A DNA stretch of 64,000 bases from contig OY759267.1 in assembly GCA_963662155.1 (NCBI GenBank), positions 18,002,561-18,066,560 on the forward strand. The letters are read 5' to 3'. Origin of the DNA: Lamellibrachia columna (lineage: Eukaryota; Annelida; Polychaeta; Sabellida; Siboglinidae). Shown here piece after piece: positions 11,100 through 25,762 of the stretch; within the stretch, counting starts at the first letter, position 1, and the number at the start of each line of letters is the position of its first letter. Below the pieces are notes generated by a model. The model saw only the letters and a list, made by a program, of their open reading frames with translations. It did not search any database and was not told the origin of the DNA. The translations under genes were made by a program, and so were the position numbers.

Positions 11100-11932
11100 T
11101 TTAGCTTTCGCTGATGACACAAAATTGTTCAGTCGGATAGCATCAATTAAGCAAGGTTGATGAGGTGTTACAGAGAGAACTTAATACCATGCATATGTAG
11201 AATGGTTAATACTATTCAATGCAGAAAAATGCAAGTGTGCGCATTGTGGCCACAATAACAGGCATTACGACAATTTTATGGGTGAAAACCCCATTCAAAC
11301 ATCACACGAAGAAAAAACCTAGGCGTGATTATAACAGACAAACTTGAAGTAACTGAGCAATGTGCTAAAGCGTCCAAGAAGGCAAATGCTATGCTAGGAA
11401 TGATCAACAGAGCCATCAAGTAAAGAGGTAGTGCTACAGTTATACAAGTCCCTAGTTAGACAGTATCTGGACTACTGCATTCAGGCACGGCGTCCATTCA
11501 AACAAAAAAACATAAACTTATTAGAGTGTACAACGAAGGGCAACCATGATGATACAGGACTTGTGGCATATGGACTACCCTAATAGGCTGCGAGTCTTAA
11601 ACATCACTACTCTTGAGACTAGGCGATTGAGAGTCTATCTGCTAGAGGTGTTCAAAATATTCAACGGGTTAGAAAGTATTCTGCCTGCTGACTTCTTTGA
11701 AATGGATAAGGCACGGTACGCAACACGAGGGCATCCATTTAAAATAACTAAAATGCACTCTAGACTAGATCTCAGGAAGTATTCATTTACTCAAATAATA
11801 GTGAATGACTGGAATCAACTTACAGAGGCAGCGGTTATGTCTAATGATATTAACACATTTCAGGATCACATTGACATATATCTAAAGAATAGAGCGGAGG
11901 ATTATACGAGTCAGCGCCTGATCACTTGATCT
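11100..11932 (+). mobile_element. CR1-like LINE relic, RT 3' half
   Basis: It opens with a FADDTKLFS reading (the reverse-transcriptase catalytic Y/F-A-D-D motif). Frameshifted pieces follow, then an open 3' part starting near 11546. There LETRRLRVYLLEVFKIFNG, LDLRKYSFTQ and VNDWNQL match the conserved C-terminal region seen in the LINE copies at 13502 and 35748. The element is 5' truncated and broken by several stops. Confidence 0.7.
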
Positions 11933-11999
11933 TTCCTCGTCATCTTCTCAACTGCAGCAACTGTGTAAAAGAGGAGGATCCAGGTAAATCCAGGTTAAA

Positions 12000-12208
12000 G
12001 TATCTCCTTTTGTGGGTCCACTAGTCTTGGTACATCGTGAAGCTCGCCAAGCTGGTCGGTTCAATGCTTCGTGTTCCCAGGTGATGGTATTCAGCTCAGC
12101 AGCTTTGAGATGCCGCTCGAGGACGTCTTTGATTTTGTATCGCAGCCGTTGTCCTCCTAGTAATCTTTTCCCTTCTTTCGGTTCACTAAAAACGCCCATC
12201 GGGATCAC
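12000..12208 (-). mobile_element. LINE C-terminal fragment, second family
   Basis: The minus-strand reading GKRLLGGQRLRYKIKDVLER, then TWEHEALNRPAWR, matches the C-terminal tail (G-K-R-x-x-G-G-Q-R-x-R-Y-K-D then W-E-x-x-A-x-D-R-x-x-W-R) of pol-like non-LTR elements found in many invertebrates. Only about 200 bases are present. Confidence 0.6.
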
Positions 12209-12239
12209 ATTCCAGCCCAGCGCAGTTGAGTAGTTAATA

Positions 12240-13500
12240 AAACTGCTAACAAGGCTTGAACACTAAATTACTAACCGGCTTCAACACTAAATTGCTAACA
12301 AGGTTTCAAAACTGGGCAGTCGGTGTGTTCGCTCTTTTCAGGACTTCGGCGTTAGGGCTTCTTTCTTGCCACTTACACAGATGTCTGCACGACTTGTACG
12401 TTTGTTAATGTGCATGTGTGCTTTCTGTGTCCAGCGTGCAGGTTTCCAGATGTTATGATTGGTCAATGTGGTGGCTCCGCCGAGTGACCATGACTGGAAT
12501 TAGTGGTAATTGGCATCAGCCAATAGGTATTATGGTGGTACATGGTTGGTAACCGGCGTACTCTAAGTACTGCGCAGCAGATGTAATCCCATTCTTTAAC
12601 ACAAATGTTCTCTTCTAATTGTCACAACTTTCTTCTATACATAAGTCAGTCAAGCAATGGATACGGTTATAGGAATGTCAGTTCAGCTCACCGTGTATAC
12701 ACTTTCACCGTCATACTAAATAAGTCATCGTGTAGTAATCTTGGATTTGAATGGCAGTGCCGAACAGCACAGATGAGAAAAAGGGGCAGAACAATTAGGA
12801 GAGAAGGGGACGCATGGTTCTCAGCAAGTGGTTTTATTATTGTACAACAAGAATTGTTAGTGGCGGTCATCATTATAGACACTGCGCGACAGCAGTTGCA
12901 CCGAGTCTCGGCGGACTGTGAACAGAGTCGAAAGTACACAATAAAGATTGTTGAGACACATCATTGGAGATTCCTTTCTTACTGAAGGGGGGCCCAGATC
13001 ATAGAGTAGATAACGTCGCGCACGGCTCGTGACACAAAGAAGAACACATAGTTTCTGTAATAGCTACTGTCCAGTAGAGTTTGCATTTGGTACTAGATTC
13101 ATCATACCACGTTGAGACCACAAACGGGAATTAAGACAACCTACGCAGCCGTGAATTAATTGGTGTCCAATACAGTGCTACCGGGGTACACAAAAGTAGG
13201 GTACTGTGTTTAGTTGTTTCCAGTTTAGAAGAATACATGGTAACACATAAATTTGTGAGTTAGTAGGTGCCTGATATAAAATGACACGGAGGCTTGATTA
13301 AGAATATCTAACACCCACTGTATATCGGCATACAGTTATCGGCCTGCAGTAGCTCTGTTATGCAGCTTTCACGTACTTTGGTTTTTGGGTTTTTGCTTTG
13401 AATCTTCTTAGGTGGTTGTTGGTCTCACTGTGGAAGAGCAGTTTAGACGATCGTTGAGGCGCTCTTTCGTTCGGTTGTTTCAAACTGAAAATCGGTTTTG
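12240..13500. other. Unassigned stretch with a short degenerate tandem repeat
   Basis: 12244-12310 holds about three degenerate copies of a 24-26 base unit (GCTAACAAGG..TTGAACACTAAATT). No convincing gene is seen in the remainder. An ORF at 12605-12985 shows no family features. Confidence 0.4.
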
Positions 13501-13501
13501 A

Positions 13502-15724
<2,223 letters not shown>

Positions 15725-16387
15725 TATGTACCCTCTCAAAAAAGGTCTTCATTTAATTATACCCAGCCCGTTGAGCTGATTTTGAAATGTAGGTACATTC
15801 GGCATAATAGCCACTGTGTTGGCACACGAGCGGTCAGCGTCTGTCCTTTGCTGAAAATGGAAAGATCTAATGCAGTAGTATGACCAACATATTTTTTCTT
15901 GATTTTATACTCATTTCATAATATCCAGTGCAAAAGTCCTCTTTAAAAAAATCAACACATCACACGCAATTTCCACTTTTCCTAGGGACTCCACTTATAG
16001 ATTAGACCTTCATTGTTCAACCTAGCTTCGGAGACTCCTAGCTACTACTACTGTTTGTTTCGAAGACTTTTTATCACTGTAATTCTACGTTCGTTATTTG
16101 TTGTTTCGCATTTTTTTCCATGATAGGTTCAAATCATCCTAGTTAATCAGTGCCAGTTGACCCACAATGTTTCTTATCAGATATCCCTGTGGGCCCCCGA
16201 ACGGAATTGAACTTTGTTGAAGCATTTATCAAATGAAATCCGTTGAATGATAGGGTTTCAATTATTTGAAAGCCGTGTCTGAAAAATTTAAGTATCTCGC
16301 TTTGATTCATTGAATCGAAAATATTTTAACCACATACCTACACATATTCAACTCATGTGCGCCAGTAAAATTAAGGAGGTTTTTGTA
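15725..16387. other. Unassigned non-coding stretch
   Basis: No gene or repeat was recognised between the GT array and the dispersed repeat at 16388. Confidence 0.4.
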
Positions 16388-16453
16388 TGAAAGCGGGACA
16401 TCGGGAGGATGTTTGAAAACTGAAAAAAAAGCGGGATATCTCCCGCCATATTG
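16388..16453 (+). repeat. Dispersed repeat, copy 1
   Basis: It shares AAGCgGGA..GGAtGTTTGAAAA and AAAGCGGGA-TATC..CCATATTG with 34287-34355. It is probably a fragment of an unclassified interspersed repeat. Confidence 0.5.
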
Positions 16454-16489
16454 CAAGCATTCACCCAGAACACGGCCATCACACGAAAG

Positions 16490-16612
16490 CAGTGCCGGAT
16501 TAACAATGTGGGGGGCCTCGTACTAACTTTGTTTGGGCAGCGGGACTTTGTGTGAAAGACGATGATCGAGACGCGTGGTATTGATTCACTATGTGGCGCC
16601 ACTGGTGGGGAG
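16490..16612 (+). mobile_element. hAT-like repeat fragment
   Basis: It starts CAGTGCCGGATTAACAATG, a hAT-type terminus, then GGGGGGCC. It shares GTGAAAGACGA..CGAGACGCGTGGTATTGA with copies at 35149 and 36954. The right end runs into the CACG array. Confidence 0.55.
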
Positions 16613-16625
16613 TTTGAGGTAATAC

Positions 16626-16771
<146 letters not shown>

Positions 16772-17501
16772 TTATTTATGTCCGCGCCCTAACAATAGTT
16801 TTTTGTCTACAATTATTATGGTGCTGAAAATAGCGCCGAACTGAGCTGCGGGATAAAGGCACGGAACGTTTTCTTGCGACGTCTTGCGTGCGCTTAAAAA
16901 GGAACGTTTTTATGGGGTAACGTTTCCCATAAATTTCGAATGGCGATTGTTAATGACGTAAGTTAAATATATGGGCCCATACAGATTTGTTGTTTGGAGT
17001 TCCCGTCATACCCAATCGAGGCTCAATATCATGTAAAACAACTGGGTAAAGTATCACTGATAACTTATCGTGACTTTTGGAATACGACGCGGATTTCCGC
17101 TCATTGCCGAAAACTCGCCGACATGACTTGCGTAATCGTCAACGGCAGTATTAGCTTATCGAGAGTAGTCATTACAAACGACTGCATGGACCATTCTATG
17201 GAATAAGTAGATGAGACAGTGTTATTTATTTAAATTTCTTCTATTATATAAACAGGTTGCATCGATTGTTGCTGATATCACCATTACATTAGTAGCACAA
17301 ACTGTTCCATTAATTATGCGCATGTTAGCCTTAGGAGCAGTGAAGTCTGGCTGCTGCATTGAATTAGTAGCTACATGATTTTAAAGTATTGCTTAGGTTT
17401 ATATACGGTTAAGTTTTATTTGAAGCATCTAACCGTGGATACATATATGTATAGATTGAAATGTTACATGACCACGTCATTCACGGTTACGTGCGTCGGC
17501 C
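16772..17501. other. Unassigned stretch upstream of the P-like relic
   Basis: If the downstream transposase was once complete, this region should hold its THAP domain and 5' end. No convincing C2CH THAP signature was found. Confidence 0.4.
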
Positions 17502-19861
17502 ATGTTGAAGTTCTATAATGAGACATCGTTGCGAGGGACAGGATTTGTCGATCTGGGTGATGACGAGACGGCGGCCACAAAGGCACAAGTCTTGGTGGTC
17601 GCAGGGCTTTCTGGGCATTGGAAAGCACCCGTGGCGAACTATTTGACAACTTTAACCCGTGATGTTCAGGCGCAATTGATAAAGCATGTTCTAGAGGCAC
17701 TAGCCGAAATTAATATCAATATGTGTTCCGTTACAATGGATGGACACGCGATCAATGTCGCCATGTGTCGCCAACTAGGGTATGTGTTTGACAGCACATC
17801 ACAGTCGCATCAATTCTTCAAGCACCCACTCACTGGAAGCGAGGCCTACGTCATGTTTGAGCCATGCCATATGTGAAAACTTGTTCGCAACCTCTTACAA
17901 GCGTACGGAGCAATTCAGTCGCCTGGTGGTCAAGTGAAGTGGAATTACATAACCAAGCTCCAGAACGTTCAGGAACAATCTGGCCTTCAAATGGGGAACA
18001 GACTGACAAACTTTCAAAGACAGAAAATGAAAGTACGATTGGCTGATCGGGTGTTGAGCAGCTCTGTTGCAACAGCTCTGGAAGCTTCGCACCACCAAGC
18101 ACATCCACGTTTCACTAAGCCCACATGCATATAATTTACGTTGAGTCGTTGCTACACTATAAGTAATGAAAATGGAGGGGAAAAAATCGTATGTGTATGC
18201 TTGGTGTCATGTTTGGTGCCATGCTTGGTGTCATGTTTGGTGTCATGCTTGGTGTCATGTTTGGTGTCATGCTTGGTGTCATATTTGGTGTCATTATTGG
18301 TATCATGCTTGGTGTCATGTTTCCTCCATAAACTTAATTCCATGAAAAGCTGCACGTGCAGAAATAAGGAAAGTTATGTCCATTTCCATTGCATGATACT
18401 TTATTTTCTATGTAGTTTTTGTTTATAATGTGTAAGTTACATGAGTGCATTCCAAGTGAACACCCGGACATACCCGATGAGCCTCAATGATGAACAACTA
18501 CACTCCACACGAAGGTATAACTGCGTTAGCTATGGCTATTGTTGGTATCTACGTGTTTTACTAGTTAAAAAAATATAATTTGACAGTTCATTTTTAAATT
18601 TACTTATATAATCGTGTGGTGTCACTGCAATATGTTCTATCTGATAGTGATATGGACACATATTAATTTCAATCAACTTAGACACATATTTAGTTATCCT
18701 TCCTCTATCCTCAACCAGAATAAATAACAAATAAATAAATTACTTGCACATGCCAAGTGGTGAATGCAAATATTGTTGGATGTTGTGTTCCACTAGTGAC
18801 TATTTCAAGGTTACGTTGTGTGTTACAACTGGTACACACGGGTGATATGAGTGACTCAATTGCACGTTAATGTTTACATTATATAACGTCTTGTTTCTAA
18901 TAAAACAATACTAATGTGAATTACAATTCTACAGGCAGATGTGTGTGACTAGATTTATGATGGACATCGACCGTCTACTCATGATGGTCTCCGAACTCCT
19001 GCAGCACCAACGATATACTCACTATAAGCCAGGACCATCTGGAGCCGTTCTTCAATGCAGTTCGGAGAGCTGGTATGTACACTATAAGATATGTACAAAG
19101 TTTTTTTAACGGATCACAACATAGTTAAATGAACAGAATCAGAAGTGATACAGTCTGACGACACAGGTATCGAACCTAGCGAACAAATGTGGTGATGTGT
19201 GGGGGTAGACTGGAAATATGTTACGTTGCCATGATGTGAGCGACACGAATCGTTTTATCACCTGTTTTGTGTGTGCGAACATCACATGCGTATGTCCGTG
19301 CCAAATGTGGACATAATCCTTATTGTTTACAGTTGGTCGAGGACACATGTATGACATGAAGGCCTACTTCACGATATTTGAATTGCATTTATTTCAGGCG
19401 GGTGGAACAACAACCAAAACGCATCGCAGTTCAGGGCCATCTACAGGAACCTGTTGATCAGGTGTGTTGCGCACCCGGGTAGCAGTGGGAATGCGACTTA
19501 ACAGGACATCATAGATCTTGTTCGTGTAGCAAGCGACTCCTTGTCTGCGGGGATGTGCGATGACGTTGCCCCGCCACATTTAAATTGTGTGATTGTTGAG
19601 CAGAATTACAAGTCGTGGCTGCCTGCAACATTTTGAAAAGCTGTCGAAAATGTTGTTGTTTACATGGCGGGATGCGTTGTCAGAAAAGTCACAACTAAAA
19701 TGACATGCAATGTACGTCGCGAGTGTCTGGTGACATCACAGGTGCCTCAGTTAGATCAGTCGTATAACCTGCTGGTATTGAAAAACAGAGGCGTTTTTTG
19801 TTGCAGTATTGCCAAGTGCAGAGCGGGCAACACGCAGTCTAATGAACATCTATTCTGTTAA
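17502..19861 (+). pseudogene. P-element/THAP9-like transposase relic
   Basis: Segment 1 (17502-18134) reads FVDLGDDETAATKAQVLVVA, then GHWKAPVANYL, VTMDGHAINVAMCRQLG, FEPCHM, KLVRNLL and QKMKVRLADRVLSSSVATAL. This is the order seen in P-element and THAP9 transposases. A TGA at 17874 replaces the residue after CHM. Segment 2 (to 19072) carries LTISQDHLEPFFNAVRRAG, with the DHLE acidic pair of the catalytic site at 19033-19044. A donor GTATGT follows, and after an acceptor at 19397 the reading resumes GGWNNNQNASQFRAIYRNLL. Stops at 19499 and 19634 interrupt a tail that still contains VVYMAGCVVRK and LLVLKNRG. The THAP domain and the middle of the protein are missing. It is non-functional as it stands. 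Confidence 0.8.
18200..18319 (+). repeat. 12-bp minisatellite, 10 copies
   Basis: The unit is (C/T)TTGGTGTCATG, with C and T alternating at the first position over most of the array. It lies in the gap between two exon-like parts of the P-like relic. Confidence 0.9.
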
Positions 19862-20414
19862 ACGTATATGCATATTGCCACAAGTTGCAATGATGGTGAA
19901 GGCTGAACGGGGCACATGTGACGTCTTTTAGATGGGAGCTCACATTGTGGCCACCCAGCATGGTATTAACAACCATTTCTTTGATGGTCTTAATTGTACA
20001 CATTTATTAAACTTTTACTGTTCGGCAACAATATTCGATAACGAGGCGCAGCTGTCTGACAACTAACCAAAACTGTCTTATTCAAAGGACAGCCTTGCAA
20101 TTAAAGAAGTGGCTGTTAGTTAATCTATATCCTATAAATTATGCTACAACTTTACATTAAACTTATCATCCCGTCATGTCAATCCACCGTATTTGTAATA
20201 TATAATACAGTTACCACATATTTTTAATATTGTTCCGAGTGGACTCATAATGTCAAGAGACTTCAGAGTCCTCTGTCTAGCGTTTGCGGACAATATTGTG
20301 TAGCTTATTTATTGCTTCGTTGTAACGGCTTTCCGATGAGGACTTTTGTGAATATATTCGGCACCGATTTAGTCGCTAACGATTGCCGCGTGTTTGATTG
20401 GCTTAAAAACAAAA
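19862..20414. other. Unassigned non-coding stretch
   Basis: No gene or repeat was recognised. It may include the 3' end of the P-like element, but no terminal inverted repeat was found. Confidence 0.4.
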
Positions 20415-20441
20415 TGAGAGAGAGAGGGGGAGGGAGGGAGG

Positions 20442-20528
<87 letters not shown>

Positions 20529-20556
20529 AGGGAGAGGGAGAGGGAGAGGGAGAGGG
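20415..20556. repeat. (GA)n / (GGGAGA)n array
   Basis: A polypurine tract with (GA)n in the middle, GGGA units on the left and six-base GGGAGA units on the right. It could form triplex (H-) DNA. Confidence 0.95.
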
Positions 20557-20580
20557 TAGACTGTACAATAGTTCACCGAT

Positions 20581-21056
20581 TGACCCTCCGGCGTGGTGGA
20601 CGCACCCCTAAGCTCTCGACCTCTGGCATGGTGGTAAACACCCACAAGTCACATCATCTTCATCACTGAGCCTCTGGAACAGTCGTAAACACTGACACTC
20701 TCACGACCTCTGGAGCGGTGGTAAACACTGGCACTCTCACGACCTCTGGAGCGGTGATAAACACTGGCACTCTCACGACCTCTGGAGCGGTGATAAACAC
20801 TGGCACTCTCACGACCTCTGGAGCGGTGGTAAACACTCGCACTCTCACGACCTCTGGAGCGGTGGTAAACACTGGCACTCTCACGACCTCTGGAGCGGTG
20901 GTAAACACTCGCACTCTCACGACCTCTGGAGCGGTGGTAAACACTCGCACTGTCACGACCTCTGGAGCGATGGTAAACACTCGCACTGTCACGACCTCTG
21001 GAGCGATGGTAAACACTCGCACTGTCACGACCTCTGGAGCGATGGTAAACACTTTG
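20581..21056. repeat. 36-bp minisatellite, about 10-11 copies
   Basis: The unit is CACTCTCACGACCTCTGGAG plus CGGTGGTAAACACTGG. Copies are regular from about 20669 to 21056, while 20581-20668 holds more diverged copies. Variants (GGTGGTAA, GGTGATAA, GCGATGG) cluster in runs. The unit is a multiple of three, so both strands show long 12-residue repeat ORFs that need not be coding. Confidence 0.9.
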
Positions 21057-21885
21057 TAATTATTAAATTGATTAAATTTGATGTCTTAAAAAATCATATC
21101 CGGAAAAGTACTAGTACATAGTACCGATCTTGAAACTTTTTTCACATTTAAATTTCCCATGGCTGCATCCATACCATAAAATATAAAACAAAATAGATCT
21201 ACAATAGATATGAAATTTTCATTGACATCCCTACCTACGTCATGACTAGCTTATGCCTAGGCCCGGGCTAGGCTATCATGGCTATGCCTAGGCTATGGCT
21301 AACCTAGGGCTGTCAAACACGGCCACATGACTAGTGCGACAAATCAGATATATTTCATTTTATCGGACTAAAATCTACGCAACTATTCGTAATAATCACC
21401 ACAACCAGAGGCACAGGAAAGTTAATATATCGAATGCGTTGCATACTGTGAGCCTTTTGCCTTTGCCTTGGAATACGCCAGGCATAATGATAATGATTTC
21501 GTGCGCTGGCGTCTTTTCGCCGTTCGGTAATCATACGTATTTCACTAAAAACCAACAATTTGTTTCCACTCAATCGATGAAATAAATGTTAGTGATTTAC
21601 ATTATCGATACCTTACCCAAACTTGTCTTCATATTTTCGTGAAAACGTCATATTGTATTAAATATACCGAATTGTGTGGCAACCAATATAATTGGCTGGA
21701 GCAAATTATGCCAAATAGAAGCTCGAGCCATCTAGATCTAATTTGCCTACATATTGTGTCTCAAAATCTGCATTTTGATACAACATTCACCACAGAAGCA
21801 TCTCAGTAGGTTTTTCAGTTCGAATGTTTTGTGTCTGCTTCTTTCTGACAAGGGATGATGAAGGACTGAGAAATAATAAAATAAC
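21057..21885. other. Unassigned non-coding stretch
   Basis: It contains a CCTAGGC/TAGGCTATGG-rich patch at 21250-21310 (short internal repeats of GGCTA). No gene was recognised. Confidence 0.4.
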
Positions 21886-22053
21886 TTAATAATAGCGTGA
21901 ATATGTTTAAAAATAAGGTTGACACATATCTCAGGAGGGCGGGTTATAAGTAGATGAACATTGTTGGACTCTCGATAAGCCAATGGCTTCCTTGGCCACT
22001 TGCCATCTGGGCCTTTGGCTTGGATGGCAAATCTTGTGAAATCTTGTTAAACT
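21886..22053 (+). mobile_element. CR1-like LINE 3' end
   Basis: Only the last about 20 codons (VNMFKNKVDTYLRRAGYK-like) and the 3' UTR (TTGTTGGACTCTCGATAAGC, then CCAATGGCTTCCTTGG) remain, ending in AAATCTTGTTAAA. It is homologous to the 3' end of the copy at 13502-14633. Confidence 0.75.
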
Positions 22054-22690
22054 TAACGAAACAATTCCTCCAATATGGCCCGTGTGAGTTCCTCAATTTA
22101 TGGTAAAAAACGCTGCATCACTTAGTTGAACGGGATGGAAACCCGTTATAACGCTGCAGTTTGTGACCAATTACTTGACGAGATTATGATGAGGGTTCGT
22201 CAGAGATTCCATTAAAGTAAGACAGTTTTTGACTACCCATAAAGTTGTCAGTTTGACAAGCTTTGAACAACCTTTTGACAAGGGTAGATTTTCTGTGTAC
22301 CTTCTGGCGTTAGCGAGCCACAAGTCATTGTGCGATAATTAAACTTGTTCTATTAACGTCGGGCTACTCTGAATTTTACAGACAATCGTTGATCTATTGC
22401 GAGGGGTAAGCAAGCGGCATTATTAAGATTGTTGTCTGTTCCAAAGGAGGTCTGGACAATATTTAGGGGGTCTGTCCGACCTGACAGGGAGTCACGACGG
22501 TTAGAAGGTGGCATGAGAAGAAACAGCGCGTACAGAGAGCAAGCTAGAGCAGAGAATTAAATTGACACCCACGCAGACAACACCACCCACGTCTACTTAG
22601 AGCAGTTGTCAATATTTTCATGGTTTTGTAATTGTTCATCCAAATAAATATTGTATACCTCAATACTTAGAGACAGTGAAACAAATATTA
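22054..22690. other. Unassigned stretch between LINE fragments
   Basis: No gene, RNA or repeat was recognised. Confidence 0.4.
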
Positions 22691-22694
22691 AAAA

Positions 22695-24320
22695 AAAAAT
22701 AGTATCAAAGGAACATGGAAGATACTGAATACTATTATCAGGAAAGGTCATAAACTCAGCCTATCCAGACCATTTTGATAACAAGGGTACCATGGAAAAA
22801 AACAGGAAAGACATTGCTTAAAAAAGGCTTTTGACACAATTGACCATGATTTGCTGTTAGCAAAGTGAAGTCATTATGGAATAAGAGGTGTAGCTAATGA
22901 CTGGCTCACAAGCTATCTACAAAACCGACTTCAATATGTTACATTTGATAATTGTGATTCTGACTTACTAAATGTCATCTGTGGAGTACCACAGGGTTCA
23001 ATCCTGGGGCCTAAGTTGTTTATATTATAATTATATTAATGATATTTGTGATACTTAAAAATTGTTGAAATTTATCATTTTTGAAGATGATACGAACATT
23101 TTCTGTACAGGAAGTGATCCTGTTCAACTAAGCAAAATCATAAATAGCGAATTGGATCAATTAAACATATGGAATTAATAAGTTGTCTCTTAATGTGTGT
23201 AAGACAAATTTTCTGTTGTTTATTAATTATAAAAAAAATATTGAAATAAGCATCAAAAATGCTAAGATTGACATGGTGTATAAAACTAACTTTTTAGGTG
23301 TATTGATAAATAACAATCTCAACTGGAAAGACCATATTGACATGATCAGAACCAAATTATCTAAGAATATTGACATTATGTACAAAGCAAAATATTTATT
23401 AAACATAACCTCCAGCATGATATTGTACTGCTGTTTCTTCCATATGTAACTTACTGTTGTGAAGTGTGGGGTAACACACATAAAACTAACATTAGTGGCA
23501 TCTATGTTACAAAAGAAGGCGCTAAGAATTGTGTTTAATGTTAGTTACCTACATCAGTCAGATGTGTTATTTCTCGAACTGCATGTATTAAAGGTATTCG
23601 ATTTGATCGAACTGTTATTTCTTGAACTGCATGTATTAAAGGTATTCGATTTGATCGAACTGTTATTTCTCGAACTGCATATATTAAAGGTATTCGATTT
23701 GATCGAACTGTTATTTCTTGAACTGCATGTATTAAAGGTATTCGATTTGATCGAACTAAAAATGTTATGATAATGTATAAAACTCACAAGAAATATGTAC
23801 CTGTAAATCTACAAAAAAATTAACATGAGATTGGGCTTGGCCTATGACACACGGCAAAGTAAAAATATAAGGCAAGTGTTTGCAAGAACGACACAAAAAG
23901 CTAATTGTATCACAGTATATGGTGTGAAATTGTGGAACACGCAGCAAGAAAATGCTAAGACCTAAAATATATATTCATATCTTTAAAAAGTTGTATAAAA
24001 ATAAATTATATAAGAAGTATTCGTTACTGTTACTATAATTATATGTAATTGTTAAAGATTCAACTGAATTAGATGATAGTAAAATGAGTATTTTTTCTTT
24101 TCTTTAAAATTTGTATATTGGTATGTAGCATTATGCTAATTGTCTGGTATGTTGTTATGTAGCATAGTCATTATTTTATTTATATCAACATGAATGGGGA
24201 AAGCGTTAATAATAAGTATTGCACTTCAGCTTTCTCCATTTTCACAAGAAATGTAATTTTTTTTTGTAAACACATGTACAAATATACCTATGTGGGAATA
24301 AATAAACATTCATTCATTCA
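22695..24320 (+). mobile_element. LINE relic, third family, with internal deletion and 48-bp duplication
   Basis: Pieces in order are TWKILNTIIRKGHK (linker region), KKAFDTIDHDLLLAK and LQYVTFDN, GVPQGSILGPKLF (reverse-transcriptase motifs), FEDDTNIF (catalytic F-A-D-D with A changed to E), KLSLNVCKTNFLLFINYKK, and TNFLGVLINNNLNWKDHIDM. The 3' end carries (ATTC)n at 24308-24320 after AATAAATAAAC, typical of L2/CR1-like tails. The reading is broken by many stops. The jump from the linker to the FDTIDHD motif implies an internal deletion near 22810. Confidence 0.75.
23567..23757 (+). repeat. 48-bp tandem repeat, 4 copies
   Basis: The unit begins TTATTTCTCGAACTGCATGT and repeats at 23567, 23615, 23663 and 23711. 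It lies within the LINE relic. Being 16 codons long, it repeats LFLELHVLKVFDLIEL in frame. Confidence 0.9.
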
Positions 24321-24883
24321 TATCAAGGCTCTTAAGTTAGGGCAAAGAATACATATTCACAAAACAGTTACTGCATACACATAGCCATTGCATAAATAGG
24401 TTCAGTTCTTTAAACATGAATGTAAATGTAGAATACATTAACTTCATAGTTATGTCAAGAAGAAAACGGTTTAATCATTGAATTCGCAACTTGATGGACG
24501 TGTTCACGAACTTGCAGTATAGTATGCATTGTCCTAAAAGAATTGCAAATGGTTGCAAAAGTATTGCAAGTAGTACCTACGTTTGTAATACCTTTCCGTT
24601 TGTAACGGTCAGAGAAATGCCCGAGTCGACTAGCCAACTTCACAGAAACAGTGGTAAGCTATTGGGCCAAAGATTAACCCAGAGTGAAAAGGTGAAGGTT
24701 GTGTCTACAATTGCGCAACGAGGCCCATCTGGGGTCAAGTCAACACGCCCACATATTATTCGGAATCAACAAAACGAATGACAGCAATGCACATATATGT
24801 CAACAAGCTTTGAAGTACGAACGTAGCAGTTCATTTGAAGTAGGAACATAGCACATCAATTTTGTACGAACATAGCACATCAA
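24321..24883. other. Unassigned stretch
   Basis: No gene was recognised. It sits between two LINE relics. Confidence 0.4.
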
Positions 24884-25532
24884 TTTTGGGAAATGTAAAT
24901 GTCTACATGGGAATATGGATGTAAACTATAAAATGGGAGATACTGTTGTAGGTACTACTGTTAAAGAAAAGGACCAGGAGTTACAATAAGCGCTGATATG
25001 AGCAATGTGGTATTGCAGCTTCAAAAGGTAATCACATTCTTGGGTTGATTAGGAGAAATTTACCATACAAGGAGAAAAAGCTAATTATACCTCTGTATAA
25101 AGCAATAGTTTGATCTCATTAAAATACTGTATACAACCTTGGAGACCATATTGCAAGAAGGATAAAGATACACTTGAAAGAATACGGAGGAGAGCAACTA
25201 ATATGATTCTAGAACTGAGAGACTTTAGTTATGAAGACCGCCTAAAAGAATGTAGTTTAACAGCTCAAGAGACAAGGCGGTTAAGAGGAGATCAAATTGA
25301 AGTTTTTAAGATATTGAATGGGTACGAAAATATTAATAGAAATATTTTTTCTCACTCAAGAAAGATAACAAAACTAGAGTACACGAGGTAGCAAAAAACC
25401 AAGGTTGGCACATATCTCAGGAGGGCGGATTACACATAGATTAAAATTGTTGGACTTTCGATAAGCCAATGGCTTCCTTGTCCACCTGCCATCTGGGCAT
25501 TTGCCTTGGATAGCAATCTTCTTAAATCGCGC
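24884..25532 (+). mobile_element. CR1-like LINE, degenerate
   Basis: Homologous to 13830-14633: it contains EQCGIAASKGNHILGLIRRN, LERIRRRATNMILELRDFSY, ETRRLRGDQIEVFKILNGYE and the same 3' UTR (GTTGGACTTTCGATAAGCCA). Short deletions remove the segment between the NIFSHSRK region and the C-terminal DYT. The first half has lost its frame. Confidence 0.8.
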
Positions 25533-25687
25533 CCGATTTTCAGCTAATCGCCAATGAAAGCAGATTTCTTTGGTTAAACTAATTCCCCAATTTGGTGACT
25601 GCTTGATTGGCTGATTTATTGATTGCGTTGGTGTTCAACCAAACTATTCATTTTGGACCAATCGTCAGAAAATGGTACGGGTCTCAC

Positions 25688-25762
25688 TAAGCTGGTCACG
25701 TAAGACCAATCTAAGCTGGTCGCGTAAGACCTATCTAAGCTGGTCACGTAAGACCAATCTAA
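25688..25762. repeat. 24-bp tandem repeat, 3 copies
   Basis: The unit is TAAGCTGGTCACGTAAGACC plus AATC, with small variants. Confidence 0.85.

Noticed and set aside
12605..12985. 126-codon ORF as a gene
   Set aside because: No family motif, no splice context, and an equally open antisense frame.
16994..17206. THAP domain of the P-like relic
   Set aside because: No C-x2-4-C / C-x2-H pattern with the invariant Trp was found in any frame.
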